Source: Acephala macrosclerotiorum
Lineage: Eukaryota > Ascomycota > Leotiomycetes > Helotiales > Mollisiaceae
Length of the DNA stretch: 64,000 nt
Assembly: GCA_014904845.1 (NCBI GenBank)
Contig: MU119292.1
Span: 124,001 to 188,000 of the forward strand
Reading direction: 5' to 3'
Within the stretch, counting starts at the first letter, position 1, and every line of letters starts with the position of its first letter. The notes beneath the pieces are model-generated. The model was not told where the DNA came from, did not search any database, and saw only the letters and a list, made by a program, of their open reading frames with translations. Below are positions 44,137 through 54,757 of this stretch, one piece after another. Position numbers and translations under genes: made by a program.

Positions 44137-46478
44137 TCACAAATACAGCTTCCTCCTATCCAACCCCCTAATTCCACCCCTTCCATCCTCCATCCCACAC
44201 AACCCAATCCCCACTCGCCCCACACTAACAGCAGCACCAATCCCAATCTCAAACCCACCATCCACGTCACCTACATCTCCTAACCTGATTCTCGTCTCTC
44301 CTATCTCTCTTACTCTCTTGAATCCTGAGATGGCGAGACCACCGGTTGGGAGGGAGAGGTGAGGTGAGTCCCGGAGGAGGCTGGAGAGGTAGGAGAGGTA
44401 CGAAGGTAAAAGGGTTATTTGGGACAATAGGAGGGAGAGCAGGGAGCAGAGCAGAAGAAGAGTCGTTGAGAGGAGGAAGAGGGAGAGCCATGTCCAAGAT
44501 ATTGAGAATTGTTTGGTTGGGAGGAGGGTGGTTGAGGGGACGGTGAGGAGGGGTGCGGATTGTTGGATTTGTGTTGTTAGTTCTTGGGGTGTTTGTGCGA
44601 CGGTAGAGTTGGTGATCTGGAAGGAAGATGAGGAGGTGAGGTAGGTGGTTGCGTTGAGAGTGCTGCCTTGGAGGAGAGTGTTGAATATTTGGCCTAGTCG
44701 GACGCTGAAGTCGGAGAGTGGTAGGTCTAGGAAGCGACTCTCGCCGCCAGTCTGAGAAGGGTATTGTGCTGATTGTATAAATGCGTTGTCCAGGGGAGAA
44801 AAAATATAGTTTTGCATTATATCCACTTGATTAAGTTGTGGAGTTGCGGCTGGGAGGTAGGAAGACAGCCCTAGGAAGAGATTGGATATGGAGAGAGGTG
44901 TTATGGCGGATGGTGGGTGCGGAAGGAGAGACAGACGTTGAGCGCTGACAGCGCAGGATGGTGAGGTGCTGGATGTGGAGGAGCACGAGATGACTGATTC
45001 CACGTACGTTTGTGAGGGGATGCAGTACACCGACGTTACGTTCTGAGCCCCAGTAAAGTCTTGGTAGAGGAGGAGGCCTGGAAGGATGTTGTTGGATGTG
45101 GTGTTGTTGGCTATGCTGTCAAGGGCTTGGATTGAGGTGTTTGCCAACAGGGAGGTTGTGTCGTCGCCTAGATAGCCGAATGCCCAGGGTGTGGTAGAGG
45201 TGATATTTTGTGCTGAGATGAAGGGGCCATTGGTCGATATCAGTCCAGGATCGATGAAGAACCCTGTGCCTCGCGTGATGCTCGAGGTGATGTTGGAGCA
45301 AGTCAGTTCTGTATACGTGGATTCGAGGTTCAATGTCGAGTTGCCCGTTGGAAGATTCGAAGTAGCCATTCCCAACAGGGACGAGTAAATGGACGTGGAG
45401 TTGGATTGTGGTACTTGACGCCATCCGTTGTCATCTTGTGAGATATTTGAGAGGCTGGAGAAGAGCGGGATCTTGACGTTACCCCAAGTGTCCATCGAGC
45501 CGGTTTTGATCTCGTTGGGGGCGAGAAGCGAGGCACTGAGGACAGAAGCTAGACCGTTTGACCAATTATTGAACTCTGCTTGGCCAGCATAGCTTTGTTG
45601 TCGTGCATTGATGTAAGTCGTATTCGCAGTCAATGCGACAGTGCCATTCGATGTTGAAAGAGTGCGCAAGACTGCTTGACTGCCTAACGGTGACAGGAGC
45701 CAGAGTAAGACCAGCACAATACTGCCGATTGTGACGGACCGTAATCCCATTGCCGTGATAATTGTCCCACCAACCGTTCGACTTCCAAGCAGGCGTTCCA
45801 GAAATCCAATGTTCGTCCCATGTTCCGCTTTCCAGGACGCAATTTTGATCATGGTTCTACCAACAACGACTGAGAAGACAAGAGGAAACAGCGTCGCAGC
45901 CTACGAAAGTTAGTATTTCTTCGAATGTCTGACATCATGTCCACGACTATTGGAAAGGGGATATAGATATCGAGCCCGAAATTGCGGGGTGCGGACTGCT
46001 TGCTTACCCCTTTTATCAACTGGTTCAAGCTGTTCTCCTTGTCCTCAGAAGCTTCTTCTCCATCAGCCCAGATGAGCGCTGAGGCAAGCGCAAAGAAGGG
46101 AATGCTTGCTGCAATGGCAAGCACGTCAGCCGCAGCATCCAGCCACCTCCTGCTACTGCTCTTTCTCAAGCTTTGCGGCACTCCACTCCACATCGGAGTC
46201 TCTCGCCCATTGATCTTCGGTGTACTGGTAGGATCATCCTGCGTGTTGTCTGGTCGATCGAAAGTATACCTCGTCGTTGACGAATATTCGAATAGGTTCT
46301 TGGGACTGTTCGGCAATAGGTTTTGGGATTCGGACAGTCCTCTTGAATGCGAATGGCTGTGTGAACTTGGACCCAACGGGGACACCGAGTCTGCACTCTC
46401 GATAGCAATTTCATCTCCCTCCGGTCCTTCCAACAGCCGGTTAACTGCCCCATCGCGAGTACCACCCCGCACTTCCAT
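44137..46478 (-). CDS. Large fungal membrane protein of unknown function
   Basis: Exons on minus 46478-46008 and 45900-44137 give 744 aa. The first ~100 residues are polar and Ser-rich. Membrane spans follow near residues 117-137, 163-180 and 200-222. Next comes a ~350-residue Asn/Ser/Thr-rich ectodomain with many N-glycosylation sequons and several Cys, then a strongly hydrophobic Leu/Ser span (SLFLLSTTLLLLCSLLSLLL) before a short cytoplasmic tail. The 107-bp intron is GTAAGC...GTAG, phase 0. Proteins with this layout (short cytosolic head, three spans, glycosylated loop, last span) are widespread in Pezizomycotina but uncharacterised. A surface or vacuolar membrane place is likely. Confidence 0.82.
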
Positions 46479-49285
46479 TCTTCATGATCACGTCAAGGTA
46501 ACGAACATGGAGAGCTCAACCCTAAGCTTCCCAACCTCTCCATATATGTAATGCCTTTTCAGAACCAAGCGATTTAAAACAACGGACTGCATGTTGTGCG
46601 GATAAATGCAACAACTTATATATCAGCACACCAAGTGCGTGAGACCTGCTTGAGCAAGACTAACAGGCAAAGGATGCCGGAAAGGATGCGACTCGTCAGC
46701 CTGCAAAGCCGAAAATAGATGCTGGGGTCGGGTGGGGTGTCAGGATTCCCAGCGGTTGGCGTCTGTGCGGACGAACGTGTTCCCCTGTTCGCATGAACCC
46801 CATGGCAGCTCAGCCTCGCGAAGAATGCCTCGTTCAACCAGCCATGCTCACCAAACGTCTCGCACGCATCTCGCGTTTGAGGGTCGTTCGGCATGTTGAT
46901 AAGTCCGAGATGAAGGAATTGCGGTAATTGTGGAGAGAATCAGGGCATTGGCCAGTTACGGAGGGCGGGGAGCCGGAAAATTGGACTGAAAGTGTGGCTA
47001 ATTGCTTGCATTCGTGAAGGAATCCAAGATCTTCGTCGATCAGCCTTGCATCTGGCACTTTCATATCGAGGGTGCTACTTTGTGATAACACGGTTTCGAG
47101 GCGCTGTTCAATGTCTCGTTGCGAAAAGTCCTAAACTTTCCCCATACTTTGCGACGAGGTTTGCCGATGATGTGCTACAGAGGCCATCCGATTCGTAGTT
47201 TGGATGGCATTTCAACCATCGCATTACTTGACTCGCTGCGATAGTTTTGTGCGATACCGAGGTTGCACCCTCAATTGGAGTTGGCCACTAGGAGACCCGA
47301 ACATCCTCGTTTAAGGCTAGATGAGACCTTGAAAGCCTCGTTGATGTCTGAGCGGAGGCTCAAGAGTGTTGGCATATTCTGATACCTTATGCCGTACGAC
47401 CGCTGGTTGCCAAAAAGTCAGAGTCAACTGAAGGAAGATGCGTTGATCGAGTGAGATTTGATAGCTGAGGAAATATCCTCGTCCAAACCAATAAGCTTAC
47501 AAAACAAGGGGTCTGGAAAATCGTAAATGCGGACCAGTCACATTTGTATCTGGGATGTTTCAGCCCTATTCTTCCGGTGACTGATTGGATCTCGCCCACT
47601 TGATGTTATTGGTTCACCGTTTTGCCCTTCTCACCTTGAATCGTAAGCATTCGAGGTACCTACGTCTCAGCTTCCTGAAGTCCGGATGTACACCCGTCCC
47701 GACTCACGTCAAGCTGATGATAGCATGGTGGGCGCATGGTGACAAGAGCATGTGCATCGAGATCCTCCGATTGGGCGTACCGTAAGATACCCGGTGCCGT
47801 TGTGTTATCACGAGATAAGTTTGATGTATCCTTGGTACTGTTTTTGAAACAACGAAGCGACGACCCCTTTTGTTGACACCAGATGGCATGCGCTGTGCGT
47901 CGAAGCAAGAAGCATCGCGCACGGATATGCATGTTGATCGCGGGAGCTAGAAGCCTTCTTCCTTGCTGCACCCCTTGTCGATAACCGTAGTCGTATTCTG
48001 GATCATTTTGGGCCTTGCAATCCGTGGCGGAAACTAGAGTTCCTTCGCAACGCAAGAGAAGACCCGGGTTATAAACACTGATGGCAGCATGTCGTATACT
48101 TCTAGCTTGTACCACATACCCGTGGCGTTTCATGCAGTCATGAACACATGGTCGACATTCTGGAAACAGTACTGTATAAGGAAATGAGTACCGTTACCAA
48201 CTTCACGCCGCGCATTTTAACGATCCAATAGCATGGTAATGTTGTGCATTGAGAAGATCGTAGCGAGAGACTGAAGGCTTCAAGTAAAGCCACGATCTCC
48301 CCTGTACACGGAAACTATATCATGACAGGTACCCGTTGACAGAACCATATCAAATTGAGCAAGGAACAAGGATTGGCGATTTTACAATGCTACTGACTGC
48401 CCTCACTAGAGTTGTGCGCCAGCTACCGCAAGCCTTTCGCATGCAATTGATCGCAAGAACTGATGTAGTCTTGCAAACTTTCAAAGGTGTGCCACCCCAC
48501 GTTTGCCCCACGGTTTTGCAAGGGTTCCTTCGCAGCTGGCGGTACTCAGCGCTACCGCACGGGAAGCTTCAGCTTTAGAAACAAGTACAGGAATGCGTGG
48601 AAGGTGTGAGGATGTTGCGACCGACGTTCTTGACCGAGATCTTGATGGGATGGGGTTGTGGCGATTTGGGTACTTCCCATATCAAGTTCCATCAAAGCGA
48701 GGCAGGCCGTCCAAATCCAGCAAGAGAAATCTCAACGGGTATAGTGCTTAGCAGCTTCTGTTTCGTCGATCAATGGTGCATTTCAAATCTCATCCTCAAG
48801 TTCTCTCGTGCAGACTTGTCTTCCTCGCCACTTTCATGATCCCCCACCCTGCGATTGGCAGACTTCGAATTAAAGGGCAGCATCGTTGTTTCTTTTGCAG
48901 ATTTTTCATGCAATGTTCCTGGAACACCTTTTGGTCAATGAACATTGGCATTTGCAGCATCGACCGTGGAAGAGAACCTAGAATGGGATGAAACGGCACT
49001 TGGCGTGCCTAAGTCAACCTAGTATCTCAATGTCGGTTGCCCGTTCCCAAAAATCTGGGGGGGAAATCGAGAAAACGTTAGTTACCTGGTACGGACAAGG
49101 TCGCTTATGAATCCTTATGGTATTCGATTCGCTGTCCCTTGAAATCCATCCACGGGGGGTGAGAGTAACACAGTGACCTCATCGAGCTTCTGCTCGCCTC
49201 CATTAAGAAGCTGTTAATGGAAAGTGGGGTCTGTAGCATCACCTTCAAAATGCCCCCAATGATCGAGGCAGCTTGGGTACATTAT
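46479..49285. other. Long stretch without a convincing gene
   Basis: Several frames of 80-157 codons exist, the longest at 47660-48133 on minus (157 codons with a CRPCVHDC-like start just above it). None matches a family I know or keeps frame across plausible introns. Some of it may be decayed coding sequence. Confidence 0.35.
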
Positions 49286-50400
49286 TCAAGATGGTATGGA
49301 GGGCGTCCGGTCAAAGGTTCTGAAGCGCTGAAACGGACCGAATGCCACTCGAGACATCGGGTTCAGCTTGCTGCGATTGGTACCTTGAGGCCCCCATTGG
49401 CACGGTTGACAACGCTTGCACTTACACTGTCCGCCTACCCAAGGACGAAGGATCTCCTGCCTCTGAAATGCAGGGATCCCCGCTAAAGCTGGTGTGGGCA
49501 AGTAGCTGTTGAAGGCCTCCTGCCCTTGATGTTCACTCTGCTTCTTTCCCATGTCATTAATGGAAACCATGCATCGAGGTTTGCAACTGCGGTTGAAGGA
49601 GTAATGCGTGTTCAAGCCGTAACACGGAATCTCGTCGGTGTCCTCGTTGCGATTTGCGTTGATGGGTTTGTAGGCCCTGAGAAAGTCCTATAAGTTCCGC
49701 GCGTTGCTTTCGATACATGACTTTCCAGAGATGCTTGAGAACTCACGCATCGAAGACATCGATGCCGAATTCTTTGAGGGTTTTAGTAGGGAAAATGACA
49801 TAACCTTCTAAGTTCCACGAGACCGCAGGCTCAAAGTCTGCCTCGAGTGGCGATAGAAGGCCTGCGAATAGGGTATTCTTCAACGGGCGAGTACGCCTTG
49901 CATGCAAATAGCTGGCATGCGAAGGAAAACCAGTTTCGTGAATTCCGGCGAATAATCGAGTCCATCGGCCTTACGTGCGTCCATGAACAACTGTTCATAG
50001 CCCTTACCATGCATCATGTTCCTCTTCTTATCCATGAAGCCATGCCAAAGTGAAGCAATACATCTCCGCGGCGAGCGCTATTGTCTATTGCTGTATCGCA
50101 TAGCAGGATAGTCTCATAGGCATCGGACGCGGCCCATTCGGGGTAGAGCAGCTTTCGAAGGACATCACTACGAGCTTTCCATGCTGCAGGATCGTATGGT
50201 AGACTTTGAGTACGGATCGTAAGAGAAGAAACCTCAAGTATGAAAGTATGAGTTTGTCAAGAGCCTAGCTCATGAGTTAACGAGGTGGCGAGGTCGATGA
50301 CGGTTGTTACCTCTGGTTGGGTACCTTGAACTTGATGAGTGGCTGCTCATGGATGGCTTCCATTTGGCCTTATCCCATACAGCGTCCATTCTCAGCGATG
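49286..50400 (-). pseudogene. Possible degenerate coding region, perhaps SET-related
   Basis: On minus, coding-like pieces occur in order: YDPAAWKARSDVLRKLLYPEWAASDAYE (given here as position ~50200, key residues W/W), then FEPAVSWNLEGYVIFPTKTL near 49800. After a GTGAGT...CTCAG intron come CYGLNTHYSFNRSCKPRCMV near 49620 and a Cys cluster QCKCKRCQPC near 49430. The last two recall the NHSCxPNC motif and post-SET cysteines of SET methyltransferases. However, key positions differ, no GEE.SY motif is seen, and the frame changes between pieces. I would not claim a working gene. Confidence 0.3.
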
Positions 50401-50856
50401 ACCACAAAGAGCGCGGCCGTAGAAACTGTGATTAATGATCGCGTTGTGGAGACAGAGTGTTGAAGACAATGTAGTAGGGTGAAAAACTCGAAACCGCGTC
50501 ACAGATTCTGCTCACGTGGCTCCGCGAAGAGGCTAAGCTACACTCAGTAGAACTTCTGGTGATGCAGGGAAGAATTGCACAAGGAATCGTCTGATCTTCT
50601 CATTGTCCGTTCCTTGATTATAACAATTTGAGGAGTAGAGTGAAAAATTATTGTCAATAAACCTTCATGGACAATGGAAAACCCAAAACGGAAATGAACT
50701 TTGAACCCCACTCGAGGCGTCGTGAAATGGGAGGACAACGATCAAGATGACATATGAGCTATAAGCCAATGCAAAGCCTCCATCGGCTGCTGCTGATGCT
50801 TTTGTACCATCAAATCGCTAATGTGCTCCGAAAATCCCAAGACCCACATCTAGTAA
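50401..50856. other. 3' flank of LHS1
   Basis: No gene seen. Confidence 0.4.
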
Positions 50857-53800
50857 TCACAACTCATCATGCTTCTTCTTATCCACAGGCTCTTCCGCCT
50901 TCGTCTCCTCCGCACTCTCCTTGCCCTCCTTCGCCTCCTGTGCCGCCTGCTGCTGCTTGATAAACGCCATAATCTCCTCCTCACTCGGTAACTCCCCATC
51001 TGGTCCCATCGTAAACGCCGGCTTCCCATCCTTCATGAAATCCAAAGTCGGCGCCGAAGGATCAGCAGAATCAGTCTTGGACTGTTTGCCCATCTTCTTC
51101 TTTGATAATGTCTTCTTGGCTTTGGGCTTGGGTTTCGTGGATGAGCGGGAGGACTTGAAGGGTTTTCGCATGCTCTTCATGATGAGCTCGACGTGCATAT
51201 CTGTGAGAACCTTGGCCTTGGCTTCCAAGTCCTTGGATAGCATAACTGGATCATCAGTTTCGCTGAGTTTCTCTTGCTCGGCGAGTTTCTCGGAAAGCCA
51301 TTTAGAGATTTCTTCGTATTGGGATTTTGGTGCGATGAGGTCGACCTCGCTATAGACGGGAGGGTCGAGGGTCGCTTCTTCGACGGGGGCAGAGGTGGTG
51401 GTTGTTGCTTCGTCGTCTTCGAGATCGGCAAATTCGTTGGTGGTAGAACTGGATGCTGCGGTTGTGGTCGCGGTCTTAGCAGCGGATTTTGAAGAGCTGA
51501 AGGACTCGTGGGCTTTGGTGTCGTTGGCAATTTGTTCGGTGATGCCGGCGATGACTTGTTGGGTTTGGTTTAGGGCATCTTGAAGGGCCTTGAGCTTCTC
51601 TGGTCGGGTCACTGCTTCTTCCTTTCGAATCTCGATGGGTGTAACAATGTCCTTCATCTCCTTGAGCTTTGACTTCAGTTCGGCTCGAGGGGCATCGGCC
51701 CCACCAGAGTAGATCCAGTCACTGGCAGCCTTTGACTTGGTTTCGAGTTCTGCCCGTTCCTTCTCGGTCGAAGCTGCGATGAACGCCTCGTTCTCAAGGA
51801 GATCACGGACTCTGTAAACGAAACCTTCAAGTTGGTTTAGCGACTCTTCCCTCAGCTTGCGGGAGCGGTCAGAATCATCGAAAGCGACAATACGCTCCTT
51901 CATGCGGGTGATCTCTGATGCTGGCAATCGAGGAAGCCTTGCGATGTCGATGGTGTATTTCAAGGGAACAACTTCTAGGCGCTTGGTTGGCGTGCTCTTC
52001 TTGTCCTTGGCTTTGGCATCCTTGCTCGAAGCAGATGCAGACGCAGACTCCGAGCCCAAGGTGGATGTCGATGTGCTGCTAGATTCGGTCTCGAATGTGC
52101 TGGTGCTGCTATCGGTTTCCTCCTCAGATAGTGGCGCCTGATCTTTCTTGCCGAAGCCAAAAAGCCCCTTGACGCTATCGACCATGCTCTCCTTCTCCTC
52201 GCCGGCTTCGACTTCGCAGTCGAGAACAAACTTGAGAATTTCGACCTCGCCATTACTTCGTGCAAGTCGGGTGCTCAATTTGATGTTGATATCGCCGTCA
52301 GTGCATCCGAACTTGCTCTTGAGATGTGCTACGGAATCTGTTAGGTTTTGCGTAGTTAGGGTGATCAATTCCTTCTCGGCCGAGCCCTTTGAAACATTCT
52401 CGGAAGATGCAACGTGCTGATAGAATCGGATCGCGAATGGGTCTTCTTGGTTCTTGAAGGTGTATTGCTTCTCGGTTCCCAAGTGGGAGTTTGCGTTCCA
52501 CAATTGAATGTGCTGTGGCTTCTCGTAGATGTTGATCCACTTCAGACCAGTTCGATATGTAACTCCTTCATAGGCTCTGATGTCCTTGACCTTGAACGAT
52601 GGGCTGAGACCAGCACCTCGGAATCCAGCACCAAACACTGCTGATTCATCTGCGTTGACATTGGTTCGGACCTTGTCCGCACTACCCATGAACTTCTCAA
52701 GTGCCTTTTGGACAAAGGGAGTGCGCATGGCACCTCCGTGAAGAATCAATGATTCAATATCCTTGACCCCCAAATCGGCCATGTCCAAAGCCTTCTGCAT
52801 TGTCTCGCTAATTCGGGCGGCATAAGCCTCGGTCATCTGCTCGAATTCCTCTCTGGTGATCTTGTACTTGAAGTCAACGTCCTCATAGAGTCCCTCGAAG
52901 CTGGCCTGGGTGTTGGTGTTGGCGCTGAGGACATGTCTCAGTCTCTCGGCCTCCTTCCAGAGCTTTGCAGCGGCTCGTCCGTGAGCTTGAACTGCCTCTA
53001 CAGTTGGACCAACGCTCTTGGCTGCTGGAGAAGCAACAAACTTGGCGATCATGTCGTCGACAATAAGAGCATTTAAAGCATCTCCGCCAAGAGTCCTGTC
53101 CCAACCACTGCCCATGACTGCGACTTCCTGAATGGTCTTGTTGAACTTTCCAACATCCTTCACAGTTCGTCCTTGGAATTTCAAAATCGTCGCCTTTGTA
53201 GAACCAGCGCCCATGTCAAAGACCATATGATATTCGGGCTTTCCGCCTTCGTTGATGCTGGGGAACGTTCGAGAGGTAGCGTAGTTGAGACCCACAGCCA
53301 ATCCATCGCTGATTAGCTCCAAAACTCGAAGACCCGCCAATTCCGCTGCCAATTCCACTGCTCTCTTCTCCTCGGCGGAGAAAAATGGCGGGATAGTAAT
53401 GACCAAATCCTTAATTATGCTTCCCTTGCCTGCCAGAGCTTCAGCATTCTTCTGTATGCTCTGAAGCTCCATAGCCAGTATTTCCTCCACAGTCCATGCT
53501 GCCTCGTCGTCTGTGAAAGCTCCGCTCTTGAATGCGGCAGTCCCTCGAGTTTTGTCAGCCTCGAGCTTCAATGCCGGATGCCTAGTAGCATAATCCACTA
53601 CCACCGAGTTGTCTGCGCTGAGTCCCAAGAGTCTCTTCAGATTTGGGTATACATCGCCGGGAAATCTTGCTGACAGCGCAATTGCATCGGATCCATAATG
53701 CCTTTCGGGGAATTCTCCACTCTTGATGTTCTTCGCTGGCTTGAATGCTACCGCAGACGCTTCTTTCCGCCGCGAGTCCTTTGTGAGAACGATTTCGAGA

Positions 53801-53961
53801 GGTATTCCTGGCTTAACAAGCGCTGCCTTGATGTATTCAGTGCCCAAGTCGACACCTAGAACGGCAGACGCAGCCAGTGCGGTAGAGCTGAAAAGGTAGA
53901 AGAGGCATAATATCGTAATAAGAGGTGAAGATAGCAGTCTATGCGAGGAATGAGGGGCCAT
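50857..53961 (-). CDS. LHS1: ER-lumen Hsp70 chaperone LHS1 (Grp170 family)
   Basis: An uninterrupted 1,034-codon frame on minus. A signal peptide (about residues 1-31, ILCLFYLFSSTALAASA) is followed by an Hsp70 ATPase domain starting VLGVDLGTEYIKAAL, with the second phosphate loop VFDMGAGSTKATIL at ~248-261 and LILHGGAMRTPFVQ later. The substrate-binding part carries a long acidic Ser/Thr insertion (near residues 630-670), typical of Grp170/Lhs1. A helical, Lys/Glu-rich tail ends in the ER-retrieval signal HDEL. In yeast, Lhs1 is the nucleotide-exchange partner of Kar2/BiP and helps protein import and folding. Length and ends agree with fungal orthologues. Confidence 0.97.
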   Translation of the reverse strand: MAPHSSHRLLSSPLITILCLFYLFSSTALAASAVLGVDLGTEYIKAALVKPGIPLEIVLTKDSRRKEASAVAFKPAKNIKSGEFPERHYGSDAIALSARFPGDVYPNLKRLLGLSADNSVVVDYATRHPALKLEADKTRGTAAFKSGAFTDDEAAWTVEEILAMELQSIQKNAEALAGKGSIIKDLVITIPPFFSAEEKRAVELAAELAGLRVLELISDGLAVGLNYATSRTFPSINEGGKPEYHMVFDMGAGSTKATILKFQGRTVKDVGKFNKTIQEVAVMGSGWDRTLGGDALNALIVDDMIAKFVASPAAKSVGPTVEAVQAHGRAAAKLWKEAERLRHVLSANTNTQASFEGLYEDVDFKYKITREEFEQMTEAYAARISETMQKALDMADLGVKDIESLILHGGAMRTPFVQKALEKFMGSADKVRTNVNADESAVFGAGFRGAGLSPSFKVKDIRAYEGVTYRTGLKWINIYEKPQHIQLWNANSHLGTEKQYTFKNQEDPFAIRFYQHVASSENVSKGSAEKELITLTTQNLTDSVAHLKSKFGCTDGDINIKLSTRLARSNGEVEILKFVLDCEVEAGEEKESMVDSVKGLFGFGKKDQAPLSEEETDSSTSTFETESSSTSTSTLGSESASASASSKDAKAKDKKSTPTKRLEVVPLKYTIDIARLPRLPASEITRMKERIVAFDDSDRSRKLREESLNQLEGFVYRVRDLLENEAFIAASTEKERAELETKSKAASDWIYSGGADAPRAELKSKLKEMKDIVTPIEIRKEEAVTRPEKLKALQDALNQTQQVIAGITEQIANDTKAHESFSSSKSAAKTATTTAASSSTTNEFADLEDDEATTTTSAPVEEATLDPPVYSEVDLIAPKSQYEEISKWLSEKLAEQEKLSETDDPVMLSKDLEAKAKVLTDMHVELIMKSMRKPFKSSRSSTKPKPKAKKTLSKKKMGKQSKTDSADPSAPTLDFMKDGKPAFTMGPDGELPSEEEIMAFIKQQQAAQEAKEGKESAEETKAEEPVDKKKHDEL

Positions 53962-54757
53962 GTTGGTGGTTGTGTAACTCAGCTGCTAAAAGAATGAAGC
54001 AGTTTCGCCGCAAGAGGGTGACAAAGGAGAGGTTATATGGAGCCTAAAGTGACCACATAAATCTGTCCACAAATCCCGAGCGCCAAATTGCAAGAAAGAG
54101 TCGAATTGAAGAGTGTTGGAAGCTATCCTTGTCGAGGCCAAAAAGGACACTTTGCTGTTCTCCAGACATAAATCTGTGGCGGCCTTAGATTACGGGAGCT
54201 ATCAGTTGCCGTGGTTTACCCGAAGAAGCTTAGTAGCGACGGATTATTGTTCTACCGAAAGAGAGATTCATATCTCCGAAGTCCGAAATCACCTGACAAT
54301 CTACACTCTCCGAAGACTTATAGTGGGACGTCCCTCGTACCTCGCGCCGTGCCCTGCCTTTGACGATTTGAACTTTGAAATAATATAAACGATTTGAATT
54401 TATAAATGAGTTTTTATTCGCATTCGCACCGGCTCCGCCGGCGCGAGTAGGGGCGTTCCCCCTCTACAACTCCCCCTACGTGGGGCTAGAGCTGCTCTAC
54501 GGGGAGCTTTATAGAGAGCTTTATAGAGAGCTTTAAACTACGGGAGCGCTAAGTGCCAAAAGCAACACATCTTGGCGTTTCTTGGCAAAACCTTGGCGCA
54601 GAAACGTGACTTTAATTTCACGTGTTATTACGTAAACTCTACGTGGTCTTTTCTTCCCCTAGCAGGAAACCTTTAACTATCGTCAAAGGCAAAGCTTTCA
54701 CGTGTCGAATCTACGCCAAGTCCGCACGTTCGTCCACGCCCACCCATCCTTCGCAGT
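53962..54757. other. LHS1 promoter and spacer with short direct repeats
   Basis: The first ~100 bases are the probable LHS1 promoter. Near 54420-54540 lies a GC-rich patch with GGCTCCGCCGGCGCG and then a TTTATAGAGAGC motif repeated about three times (54505-54535). No gene is seen. Confidence 0.45.

Noticed and set aside
47660..48133. A 157-codon minus frame as a CFEM-like or other Cys-rich secreted protein
   Set aside because: Cys spacing does not fit CFEM, there is no signal peptide, and no plausible splice partners were found.
49286..50400. A working SET-domain methyltransferase
   Set aside because: The Cys-rich pieces are suggestive, but key motif residues differ, the GEE.SY motif is missing and the frame changes between pieces. 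Kept only as a low-confidence degenerate region.
50921..53104. Several plus- and minus-strand frames inside LHS1
   Set aside because: They overlap a 1,034-codon gene with full-length family similarity and are off-frame shadows.
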